Positions 1 to 5,906 of a DNA stretch of 6,555 nt are shown here, one piece after another (the stretch's first letter is position 1; every line of letters starts with the position of its first letter). The translations under genes and the position numbers were made by a program. Under the pieces are notes generated by a model. It searched no databases and was not told the DNA's origin. It saw nothing but the letters and a program-made list of their open reading frames with translations. This DNA is from Acidimangrovimonas sp. (GTDB lineage Bacteria > Pseudomonadota > Alphaproteobacteria > Rhodobacterales > Rhodobacteraceae), in NCBI GenBank assembly GCA_030147905.1, contig JASBUM010000434.1, positions 1 to 6,555 of the forward strand, read 5' to 3'.

Positions 1-913
1 CATCGGCGGCCACCGCGCGCGCCAGATCGTTGAGCGCGTCGCGCACCGCGGCTGTCATCTCGACGTCGCCGCCCGGATTCATCATGGCATAGGAGACCCG
101 GCTCATCAGGTCCTCGCCGAAGCGGATCTGGGGGTTCATGACCCCGCCCGAGGCCAGAACCCGCCCGTCGCGCAGGTCGCACAGATGGGCCGCGATCGTG
201 GTCGAGCCGAGATCCACCGCAAGGCCGTAGATCCCGCCTTCGTCGAAGCCCGGCCATACACCGACCAGACGCGGCCGGCTGTCGCGGTTGCCGTGATGAA
301 GTGCTACCGTCACCCGCCACTTCCCGCGCCGCAGGGCCGGCTGAAGGACGCGCAGCACCGCAGGCTCGACCGCGATCGCCTCGATGCCCCATTGTTCGGC
401 CAGCGCACGGGCCAGACGTTCCAGATCGCCCGAGGGTTCGTGCATGTCCGGCTCGTCGACCTCGACGAGATATAGCCGCGTCGCCGGGTCCATGACGATG
501 TCGCGCGCCGTCGCCGCCTTGCGCACGACCTGCTTGTGGACCTGGCTTTCGGGCGGCACGTCTATGACCACATCGCCGAGGACCTGCGCCTGGCACCCCA
601 GCCGGCGTCCGGCCTTCAGCCCGCGCTTGGCGTGATAGCGTTCCTCGACCGCGTTCCAAGGCGACAGCGCGTCATCGCCCACCGTCACCCCGTGCTTGGG
701 AAAGGCGCCGTGGCCCGGACTGACCTGACATTTGGAGCAGATGCCGCGCCCGCCGCAGACCGAATCCAGATCGACCCCCAGCCGTCGCGCCGCGGCCAGC
801 ACGGTGGTGCCGGCGGGCACCCGCCCGCGCTTGCCCGAAGGTGTGAAGATCACCAACGGCTCCCCCGCCGGCGTGCCGGCCCCATCATCGCCGCGGTCCT
901 TGCTGTCGTTCAT
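1..913 (-). CDS. RACo-like corrinoid-activating [2Fe-2S]/ASKHA protein (DUF4445 family), C-terminus beyond window
   Basis: The 304 visible residues are the N-terminal part of a reductive activator of corrinoid proteins. Family members use ATP to drive electron transfer that returns inactive Co(II) corrinoid to Co(I). Residues 20-120 form a ferredoxin-type domain with Cys53, Cys59, Cys62 and Cys107 (CX5CX2CX44C, core CGGRGICSKC), expected to hold a [2Fe-2S] cluster. A linker follows at about 121-225. The actin-like ATPase domain then opens with the phosphate loop AVDLGSTTIAAH (232-243) and the family-typical NPQIRFGEDLMSRVSY (260-275). The chosen ATG has GAGG five bases and AAGGA about ten bases upstream, and I found no better in-frame start. 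The gene lies 149 bases behind the membrane-protein gene on the same strand. The rest of the ATPase domain is missing because the window ends, not because the gene is broken. The family call is strong; which corrinoid protein it serves is unknown. Confidence 0.9.
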   Translation of the reverse strand, partial: MNDSKDRGDDGAGTPAGEPLVIFTPSGKRGRVPAGTTVLAAARRLGVDLDSVCGGRGICSKCQVSPGHGAFPKHGVTVGDDALSPWNAVEERYHAKRGLKAGRRLGCQAQVLGDVVIDVPPESQVHKQVVRKAATARDIVMDPATRLYLVEVDEPDMHEPSGDLERLARALAEQWGIEAIAVEPAVLRVLQPALRRGKWRVTVALHHGNRDSRPRLVGVWPGFDEGGIYGLAVDLGSTTIAAHLCDLRDGRVLASGGVMNPQIRFGEDLMSRVSYAMMNPGGDVEMTAAVRDALNDLARAVAAD

Positions 914-1062
914 GCGTGCCTCATCCTTCTGGCTCCGACATTTTGCCTCTGGCACCCGGCCCGGGAGAGCGCGCCCCGGTCCCGGTCCCGCCCGGTATAG
1001 GCCCGTCCCCGCCGCCCCGGATGTCTGCTTCCGGCAGCCGCGCGCCCGTCTGCGGCAAGCCC

Positions 1063-1755
1063 TTACAGATGCGGTAGGCTCTGGAATACCTCCGGCCCGA
1101 AGACCCATATCAGAATCGGCAGTGGCGCCAGCGCCAGCGCCACCGTCGCGATGGTCGCCAGCGGCGTGAACAACCGGCTAAGCCCCGCCACCATCATGAT
1201 GCCACCGCCGCCCCCGATCAACGCATTGCCCGGCACGTTCAACAGCACCCCCAGAAAGACATAGCGCCACCCGGCCACCAGCGGCGCAAGCCGATCGGGC
1301 AGGCGGTCATGCAGGAAGGCCAGCCGCTCGGCCGGTTGCAGCGGTTCGATCCGTTCGACCAGATTCTCCGCCTTCTGCAGCCGCAATGCCGCAAATCCGC
1401 GCCGCAGCCACGCATAGGGCAGGTAATGGCCGGCCAGATAGGCGATCAACAACCCTGCCACCGTGGTCAGATAGACCGCCGGCACGATCGAGGGGCCGCG
1501 CAAAACCACCAGGGTGATCCCGATCTCGATCCCGGGCACGAAGGGGATTGCCAGCATCAGCGCATAGACCGACAGGATGGCGGCAATCAATAGATAAAGC
1601 CCGATTCCGCTCTGCTTCGGGTTCAGCCCCGACAACGCGCCATGCGCCCAGCCGATGAGATCGCGCAGCAGATAGGCGATCACCAGAATGATCGCGATGC
1701 GCAGTGCGATGCGGCCGATGCGGCGCAGCCGGGACGGTGGAGATTTCTCGGTCAG
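1063..1755 (-). CDS. VTT/DedA-like (TVP38/TMEM64-type) integral membrane protein, non-ATG start
   Basis: This is a hydrophobic protein of about 230 residues. With the start used here, a basic N-terminus (residues 9-19) leads into a membrane segment at about 16-35. A second segment at 52-71 runs into the re-entrant motif FVPGIEIG (72-79), a third lies at 90-112, a soluble stretch at 118-160, and further segments at 163-215. The last part includes a second glycine-rich loop, NVPGNALIGGGGGI (173-186). Paired short loops with F-x-PG are the hallmark of VTT-domain proteins, which act in membrane lipid or solute movement; the substrate here is unknown. No ATG exists in frame before the first membrane segment. 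I chose CTG at 1755 because GAGGAG lies seven bases upstream. GTG at 1884, or TTG codons between, would add up to 43 residues. The frame stays open to 2238, but that part overlaps the preceding gene in a wrong frame. It sits between two corrinoid-pathway genes on the same strand. Confidence 0.75.
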   Translation of the reverse strand: MTEKSPPSRLRRIGRIALRIAIILVIAYLLRDLIGWAHGALSGLNPKQSGIGLYLLIAAILSVYALMLAIPFVPGIEIGITLVVLRGPSIVPAVYLTTVAGLLIAYLAGHYLPYAWLRRGFAALRLQKAENLVERIEPLQPAERLAFLHDRLPDRLAPLVAGWRYVFLGVLLNVPGNALIGGGGGIMMVAGLSRLFTPLATIATVALALAPLPILIWVFGPEVFQSLPHL

Positions 1756-1762
1756 GACGGTG

Positions 1763-1768
1763 CTCCTC
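1763..1768 (-). promoter_or_regulatory. Ribosome binding site GAGGAG before the putative CTG start
   Basis: On the minus strand GAGGAG stands seven bases before CTG at 1755. It is the best Shine-Dalgarno match near any possible start of the membrane protein and is the reason for that start choice. If the protein begins at GTG 1884, this match is fortuitous. Confidence 0.45.
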
Positions 1769-1944
1769 GCGCGCGGGGCCGAAGGGGGCGAATCTGTCCC
1801 TTCCGGCCGCAATCTGGGGTGAAGCCGGGCCAAGGTCAAACCGAACTTCGCCGGCCGGGCCGCAGATCGGTCCGGTCGGGCCACTCTCGACCCGGTACGT
1901 GCGTGTCCAACCCGCACCCAGACATGACTGCAGGAAATCCGCCT

Positions 1945-1995
1945 CTTCTTTCGGGCGAAATACCGCGGGGGTGCGGGGGCGGCGCCCCCGCGAAA
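1945..1995. repeat. GC-rich intergenic palindrome of the type dispersed in Rhodobacteraceae genomes
   Basis: The element starts with CTTCTTTCGGGCGAAATACC, continues through a G-run, and ends in a perfect inverted repeat. GCGGGGGCG (1973-1981) is complementary to CGCCCCCGC (1983-1991), with one base between them, so a folded form would have an 8-bp stem and 3-base loop. The layout of a pyrimidine-rich lead, a short AAATA block, CCG/GGGG and then a G/C palindrome resembles, from memory, multi-copy intergenic elements of Rhodobacteraceae. Only one copy is in this window, so repetition is not shown here. There is no T-tract on either side as expected of an intrinsic terminator. It may act in transcript end formation or be a mobile palindromic unit. 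Confidence 0.5.
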
Positions 1996-2042
1996 CCACC
2001 CGTCCGCAATAGCTCGCGCAGCGCCAGCGACCGGGGGCGACC

Positions 2043-2057
2043 GGCCGCAAGCCGGCC
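2043..2057 (-). other. Small hairpin at the stop codon of the methyltransferase gene
   Basis: GGCCG (2043-2047) and CGGCC (2053-2057) can pair around a five-base loop immediately behind, and touching, the TAG stop of the methyltransferase. It is followed by C-rich sequence rather than a T-run. It is therefore not a classical intrinsic terminator, but it could stabilise the 3' end of an upstream transcript. Confidence 0.25.
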
Positions 2058-3058
2058 TAGCTTCCGGTCTGGGCCGCGCGGGCCGCAGCACGCCCGGCAC
2101 GGCCACCGCGTCCGCCGCGACCACGTCCGCTTGCTGCTGCAGCCGCCGCCTCGCGCGAGGCATCGATGAAGCTCTGGCCGCCCTCGACCGCGTCAACCAC
2201 GCGCGCGAAGCGGATCCATTCGGCGCCATTGGCGTCATGGTCCATCAGGAAGTTCGCCGCACGGATCGCCTCCATCTCGACCCTGCGCATCGGGTTCATG
2301 ATCGCACTGGTCATGCCGGCGGCGATCGCCATCGGCAGGAAGGCCGCATTGATCCCGTGCCGGTTGGGCAGCCCGAAGGAGATGTTCGAGGCCCCGCAGG
2401 TCGTGTTCACGCCCAGCTCGTCGCGCAGCCGCCGCACCAGGGTGAAGACCTGAATGCCCGCCGAACCCAGCGCACCCACGGGCATCACCAGCGGATCGAC
2501 GACGATGTCATGGGCGGGAATGCCGAAATCGGCGGCGCGCTCGACGATCTTTTTGGCGACGGCGAAACGCACGTCTGGATCCATCGAGATGCCGGTATCG
2601 TCGTTCGAGATGGCGACCACCGGCACATTGTATTTCTTCACCAGCGGCAACACCAGTTCAAGCCGTTCCTCCTCGCCGGTGACGGAGTTCAGAAGCGGCC
2701 GGCCCTCGGCCGCGGCCAGCCCGGCCTCGAGCGCGGCGGGAACCGAGCTGTCGATGCACAGCGGCACGTCGACCAGCCCCTGGACCATCTCGATCATCCG
2801 GGTCATCAGCGGCGGCTCGGTCTGGTTCGGATCGGGGTTGGAATTGTAGACCACGCCCGCATTGACATCGAGCACCATCGCCCCGCAGGCGACCTGTTCG
2901 ATGGCGTCCTTCTCGACGGTGCCGAATTCGCCCGCCTCCAGTTCGCGCGCAAGCTTCTTGCGTCCGGTGGGGTTGATCCGCTCGCCGATCACGCAGAAGG
3001 GCTCGTCAAAGCCGATGGTGACGGTGCGGGTCTTGGATTCGATGACGGTGCGGGTCAT
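2057..3058 (-). CDS. Methyltetrahydrofolate:corrinoid methyltransferase (pterin-binding / DHPS-like domain)
   Basis: This 333-residue TIM-barrel enzyme should move a methyl group between tetrahydrofolate and the cobalt of a corrinoid protein in the cytoplasm. Pterin-binding signatures are clear: FCVIGERINPTGRK (21-34), MVLDVNAG (61-68), PLCIDSSVPAALEAGL (99-114), LLNSVTGEEERL (122-133), DPLVMPVG (188-195) and GASNISFGLPNR (222-233). Asn225 matches the conserved active-site Asn of MeTr/AcsE and of MetH domain 2. The pattern fits corrinoid methyltransferases rather than dihydropteroate synthase FolP. The start is ATG with AAGGA six bases upstream. After the barrel comes an Ala run (304-309) and an Arg/Gly-rich tail (311-323) ending in AARAAQTGS, which the MeTr fold does not need. 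The gene begins 60 bases after the MetF-like gene, consistent with one operon. In this setting the direction is probably methyl-corrinoid to THF, which is inference from the neighbours. Confidence 0.9.
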   Translation of the reverse strand: MTRTVIESKTRTVTIGFDEPFCVIGERINPTGRKKLARELEAGEFGTVEKDAIEQVACGAMVLDVNAGVVYNSNPDPNQTEPPLMTRMIEMVQGLVDVPLCIDSSVPAALEAGLAAAEGRPLLNSVTGEEERLELVLPLVKKYNVPVVAISNDDTGISMDPDVRFAVAKKIVERAADFGIPAHDIVVDPLVMPVGALGSAGIQVFTLVRRLRDELGVNTTCGASNISFGLPNRHGINAAFLPMAIAAGMTSAIMNPMRRVEMEAIRAANFLMDHDANGAEWIRFARVVDAVEGGQSFIDASREAAAAAASGRGRGGRGGRAGRAAARAAQTGS

Positions 3059-3118
3059 TGCCTGTCCTTGTCGTTATGTCTCGGCGGCGGCGTCAGTCTC
3101 GGTGCCGCGACTGGGTCG

Positions 3119-4081
3119 TCACGCCTCGGCGGCCGGGCGCGCGGCCTCTGCGCCATGTTGCTGAAGCCATGCGGCGCTGGCCGTGATGCCGCCGAGCGGG
3201 AAGAAATGGACCGCCTCGATGCCGAAGGCGGGGCGGGCGGCCTTGTGCGCGGCAAGCGCGCCGACGAATTCGTCGGGCTCGAAGGGCATCAACAGCTGGG
3301 TCACGTCGCGCGCGCGCTTTTGCAAAACCCCGAGCGAGGGCCCCACGCCGCAGGCGATGGCGAACCTGATCAGCGTCTGAAGCTTTGCCGGACCCGCCAC
3401 ACCGATATGCACCGGCAGCGCGATGCCCTCGGCGGCCAGCCTTTCGGTCCATGCGATCACCGGCGCGGGCTCGAAGCAGAACTGCGTCACGATCGCCATC
3501 CTGGCGTCGGTCCGCTCCGAGAAGGCCTGTTTCCAGCGCAGCGCCGCCATGACCATGCGGTCGCCGCCGTCGGGGTCGATGTCACGGTTGCCCTCGGGAT
3601 GGCCGGCGACATGCAGCCGCTCGAACCCGTCGAAAAGCCCGGTCTCGAGCAATTCCATCGAACTGGAGAACACCCCGGCCGGCCGTGCCACGCCGCCGGC
3701 GAGCACCAGCGCCTGGCGCACGTCCGCCTCGCCGCGATAACGCGCGATCCAGTCGGCCAGCGTGGCACGATCGGCGATGATGCGGGCGGGGAAATGCGGC
3801 ATCGGCTCGAAGCCCTCGGCGCGCAGGCGCCGAGCGGTGGCGACCATCTCCGCGATCGGGGTGCCGTCGATATGGGCGATGTAGACGCGGGTGCCCGCGG
3901 GCAGGAGGGGGCGGAAATCCTCGACCTTGGCGGCCGTGCGCGGCATCACCTCGATCGAGGCGCCCTGAACGAAGGCCGCCGTCGCCCCGGGATCGGCCGG
4001 TGTCGCGCCGGGCTGTGCGGACCGCGCGTCTGCATTGGCGTCCGACTTGGCATCGGGGCGACGAAAATTCAGAAGCGCCAT
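3119..4081 (-). CDS. MetF-like methylenetetrahydrofolate reductase of the corrinoid C1 cluster
   Basis: This 320-residue flavin-dependent barrel protein is of the methylenetetrahydrofolate reductase family. In a demethylation pathway it would oxidise 5-methyl-THF to 5,10-methylene-THF. Visible motifs are ASIEVMPRTAAKV (41-53), whose Glu44 matches the catalytic Glu in the SFEFFPP motif of MetF; VYIAHIDGT (66-74); GFEPMPHFPAR (90-100); and, after these, VAGHPEGNRDI, MAIVTQFCFEPAPV and PVHIGVAGPAKLQTL in the order expected. Where E. coli MetF has the LRGD motif with a key Asp, this protein has VLAGG (126-130), so that Asp seems absent. Residues 7-37 are a low-complexity Ala/Asp/Pro lead not found in E. 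coli MetF. ATG 4081 is chosen because AAGGAG sits six bases upstream; in-frame GTGs a few codons earlier would overlap that site. It follows the small-protein gene by 70 bases. It is probably not the biosynthetic MetF of methionine synthesis. Confidence 0.85.
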   Translation of the reverse strand: MALLNFRRPDAKSDANADARSAQPGATPADPGATAAFVQGASIEVMPRTAAKVEDFRPLLPAGTRVYIAHIDGTPIAEMVATARRLRAEGFEPMPHFPARIIADRATLADWIARYRGEADVRQALVLAGGVARPAGVFSSSMELLETGLFDGFERLHVAGHPEGNRDIDPDGGDRMVMAALRWKQAFSERTDARMAIVTQFCFEPAPVIAWTERLAAEGIALPVHIGVAGPAKLQTLIRFAIACGVGPSLGVLQKRARDVTQLLMPFEPDEFVGALAAHKAARPAFGIEAVHFFPLGGITASAAWLQQHGAEAARPAAEA

Positions 4082-4087
4082 CACGAA

Positions 4088-4093
4088 CTCCTT
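4088..4093 (-). promoter_or_regulatory. Ribosome binding site AAGGAG that fixes the MetF-like start
   Basis: A full AAGGAG lies six bases before ATG 4081 on the minus strand. It decides between this ATG and the upstream in-frame GTG codons, which would lie before or within reach of the site itself. Confidence 0.7.
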
Positions 4094-4112
4094 CACTGGC
4101 ACCGGGTTCGGG

Positions 4113-4148
4113 CCCCGGACTGCGGCACCCGGCCCTGCGGCACCGGGG
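4113..4148 (-). repeat. Intercistronic direct repeat and hairpin between small protein and MetF-like genes
   Basis: CTGCGGCACC occurs twice in the 70-base spacer (4120-4129 and 4135-4144), 15 bases apart. The pair is bracketed by complementary arms CCCCGG (4113-4118) and CCGGGG (4143-4148). In the minus-strand transcript this could fold between two genes of one operon, where such structures can adjust stability or translation of the downstream cistron. In DNA this GC-rich, chance pairing is also quite possible. Confidence 0.3.
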
Positions 4149-4151
4149 TCT

Positions 4152-4463
4152 TCACACGCCCGCTTTCCGGGCCCATCCGTCCTGCGCGATCAGCGCCCGC
4201 AGCCGCGCATCGTCATGTTCGTCCTCGAGCCGCGCGGCGACGGCCTCGGCGATCGCGTCGGGCGCGCCTTCGGCTGGCCCCTGCGATACCCGCCGCCATT
4301 CTGCCAGATAGGCATCGCTGTCGCGCGCGCCAACCTTCATCGCGCAGCGGTCGATGGCCTTTTCGAACCGTTCGGACAGGGCACGCTTGCCCGCCTGGCG
4401 GCCCTTGCCGACGATCACCTGGGCGGGAATGTCGCGCCAGTAGACGATGGTCACCTCGGGCAT
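4152..4463 (-). CDS. Small conserved protein of the 'virulence factor' family (PF13769 type), first gene of the corrinoid set
   Basis: This 103-residue soluble protein begins PEVTIVYWRDIPAQVIVGKG (2-21), followed by a basic/acidic helical stretch with ERFEKAIDRCAMKVGA and DAYLAEWRR, then an acidic helical C-terminus. From memory this N-terminal block is the signature of a small family named 'virulence factor' in databases, found in bacteria next to corrinoid/THF methyl-transfer genes. The name has no mechanistic basis here. No signal peptide, membrane segment or metal-binding cluster is visible; Cys40 is the only cysteine. The ribosome site is weak (GAGA upstream), and an overlapping out-of-frame ATG lies 13 bases before the start. 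It heads the minus-strand set, 70 bases before the MetF-like gene, so a role as an accessory or subunit of methyl transfer is inferred from position only. Confidence 0.8.
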   Translation of the reverse strand: MPEVTIVYWRDIPAQVIVGKGRQAGKRALSERFEKAIDRCAMKVGARDSDAYLAEWRRVSQGPAEGAPDAIAEAVAARLEDEHDDARLRALIAQDGWARKAGV

Positions 4464-4775
4464 CTGATTCTCGCATTCATGTCTGGCCCCTTTTACGGGC
4501 GCGGCGGTGCGCCGCGTCGCCGGATTTCGACCATAGTCGCATCATGAGCGACCCGCGGCGGATCAATTTCTACCCCAGCCCGGACGCAGCCGCCACCGGG
4601 TGCTTTCTGAAAAATCCTCATGGTTTTCATGAATGGCGGGCTTCCGGCGGGGTCGGCGGGCCCGTTCGAACCTCCGGGCCGATCGCACGGGTGCCGCGCG
4701 GGCAGTCGCCTGACGCTTGCGCGCGCGTCCGCCACTGGGTAGGTTGAGGCAACTCGAAATCGGAGGGCGATCCGG
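4464..4775. other. 312-base divergent intergenic region with presumed promoters for both transcription units
   Basis: This region lies between the outward-facing corrinoid set and ppx, so it should hold promoters in both directions. It includes a locally A/T-rich patch (about 4603-4632) with the imperfect dyad TGAAAA (4608-4613) and TTTTCA (4624-4629), unusual in this GC-rich DNA and a possible regulator or polymerase contact. On the ppx side, TTGCGC and TAGGTT with a 17-base spacer occur just before the ribosome site, matching only three of six bases each to the sigma-70 consensus. I recognise no cobalamin, SAM or THF riboswitch. Short open frames occur on both strands (for example 4544-4747 plus) but lack a ribosome site. 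Confidence 0.5.
4762..4767 (+). promoter_or_regulatory. Ribosome binding site GGAGGG for ppx
   Basis: GGAGGG lies eight bases before ATG 4776 and supports that start over the internal ATG at 4872, which would remove 32 residues but begins right before the conserved domain. Confidence 0.6.
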
Positions 4776-5906
4776 ATGCCGCCCGAGCGTCCCCTGGGTG
4801 CGGACGCGCTCCCTGACATCGGCGATCGTGTCTCGACGGTCAAGCTGCGCCGCCCCAATCAATCAACGTCGATGCCGCTTTACGCGGCGCTCGACCTCGG
4901 AACCAACTCCTGCCGGATGCTGATCGCGCAGCCGAACGGGCATCAGTTTCATGTGATCGACAGCTTTTCCAAGGCGGTTCAGCTCGGTGCCGGGCTGGAG
5001 GCCTCGGGGCGGCTGTCGCGCGCCTCGATGGGGCGCACGGTGCAGGCGCTGCGAATCTGCCAGCGCAAGATCGAGAAGCACGCCGTGCGCCGGATGCGGC
5101 TGGTGGCGACCGAAGCCTGCCGCCGGGCGCGCAATGCGCGCGAGCTGATCCGCGCGGTCCGGCGCGAGACCGGGTTGCAGCTTGAAATCATCCCGCCCGC
5201 CGAAGAGGCGCGGCTGGCGGTGATCTCCTGCGCGCCGCTGGTGTCCGCGCGGACCGAACAGCTTCTGGTCGTCGATATCGGCGGCGGCTCGACCGAGCTG
5301 GTCTGGATCGATCTGTCGGGCGTGGCGCCACCGCTGCGCGCGGCCTCGATCATGCAGATCGGCCCCGAACTGGGCGCGGCCGGCACGGCGGGCGGCGCGC
5401 GGGTGGTGGACTGGATCTCGGTGCCGCTGGGGGTGGCGACGCTGCGCGACCAGTTCCAAGACGTCGACGACGATTCGGCGCGCTTTGCGCTGATGAGCTG
5501 GTTCTTCGAAGAGAAGCTGGCCGATTTCGTCCCCTACAGCAGCGCGCCCCCGCGCGACGGTTTCCAGATCATCGGGACCTCGGGCACGGTGACGACGGTG
5601 GCGGCCTCCTTCCTCGGGCTGCGCCGCTACGACCGCAACAAGGTTGACGGCCTGCGGATGACCAGCGAACAGATCGACCGCGTCATCCGCGACTATCTCG
5701 TCCTCGGCCCCGAGGGCAGGCGGAGCGACCCGCGGATCGGGCGCGACCGGCATACGCTGATCATGTCGGGCGCGGCGATCCTGCAGGCGCTGGTCAGGAT
5801 CTGGCCGACCGACCGGCTTTCGGTCGCCGACCGAGGTCTGCGCGAGGGGCTTCTCTACGCGCAGATGAGCGCGGATGGCATGCTCAACGACGGAGCGGAT
5901 ACATGA
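4776..5906 (+). CDS. ppx: Ppx/GppA family phosphatase (exopolyphosphatase / pppGpp phosphatase)
   Basis: This 376-residue ASKHA-fold phosphatase of the family releases terminal phosphate from polyphosphate or converts pppGpp to ppGpp. The first phosphate loop is [13 protein letters not shown] (38-50). [11 protein letters not shown] (110-120) and the acidic AEEARL (142-147), which aligns with the catalytic Glu region of E. coli PPX, come next. The second phosphate loop is [11 protein letters not shown] (165-175), with Asp167 and Glu174 at the same seven-residue spacing as Asp143 and Glu150 of E. coli [15 protein letters not shown] follows in the second half, and [13 protein letters not shown] closes the domain. 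There is no C-terminal HD-type extension, so it is a short form compared with the 500-residue enterobacterial enzymes. The first 32 residues lack family motifs; the start at 4776 is favoured by GGAGGG, but Met33 is possible. It overlaps rlmE by ATGA. Which substrate dominates cannot be told from sequence. Confidence 0.9.
   Translation: MPPERPLGADALPDIGDRVSTVKLRRPNQSTSMPLYAALDLGTNSCRMLIAQPNGHQFHVIDSFSKAVQLGAGLEASGRLSRASMGRTVQALRICQRKIEKHAVRRMRLVATEACRRARNARELIRAVRRETGLQLEIIPPAEEARLAVISCAPLVSARTEQLLVVDIGGGSTELVWIDLSGVAPPLRAASIMQIGPELGAAGTAGGARVVDWISVPLGVATLRDQFQDVDDDSARFALMSWFFEEKLADFVPYSSAPPRDGFQIIGTSGTVTTVAASFLGLRRYDRNKVDGLRMTSEQIDRVIRDYLVLGPEGRRSDPRIGRDRHTLIMSGAAILQALVRIWPTDRLSVADRGLREGLLYAQMSADGMLNDGADT

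Larger units (their letters stand above)
1756..2056. other. 301-base non-coding gap between methyltransferase and membrane-protein genes
   Basis: I find no convincing gene here, although the reading frame of the membrane protein stays open through it without an ATG. It contains a GC-rich palindromic element (1945-1995), a small hairpin at the stop of the upstream gene (2043-2057), and a purine-rich ribosome-binding-like site at its left end. It could carry a promoter for the membrane protein and the ASKHA gene, but I see no -35/-10 pair I would defend. The gap is longer than the other spacers in this gene set, so the last two genes may be a separate transcription unit. Confidence 0.5.

Noticed and set aside
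185..1169. Several plus-strand open frames over the activator gene and the 914-1062 gap
   Set aside because: They are antisense shadows of the activator gene; the minus-strand frame carries the complete [2Fe-2S] and ASKHA motifs.
1756..2238. N-terminal extension of the membrane-protein frame up to ATG 2238
   Set aside because: It overlaps the end of the methyltransferase by 182 bases in another frame, and its Arg/Ala/Pro-rich sequence has no membrane or domain character.
4493..4630. Possible 45-residue protein on the minus strand (begins MKTMRIFQKAPGGG)
   Set aside because: Codon use is unlike the neighbours, there is no clear ribosome site, and it occupies the presumed promoter region.
2237..4747. 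An 836-residue open frame on the plus strand
   Set aside because: It is antisense to three well-recognised genes, rich in His, Arg and Gly, has no recognisable motif or ribosome site, and is expected from the codon bias of GC-rich genes.
4544..4747. Possible 67-residue protein on the plus strand (begins MSDPRRINFYPSPDAAATG)
   Set aside because: The first 20 codons look codon-biased, but there is no ribosome site, composition changes abruptly to A/T-rich, and no homologue is recognised. More likely promoter DNA.
4464..4775. Cobalamin, SAM or THF riboswitch before the corrinoid set
   Set aside because: I looked for a B12-box-like or other conserved aptamer core in the leader and found none; a covariance-model search would settle it.
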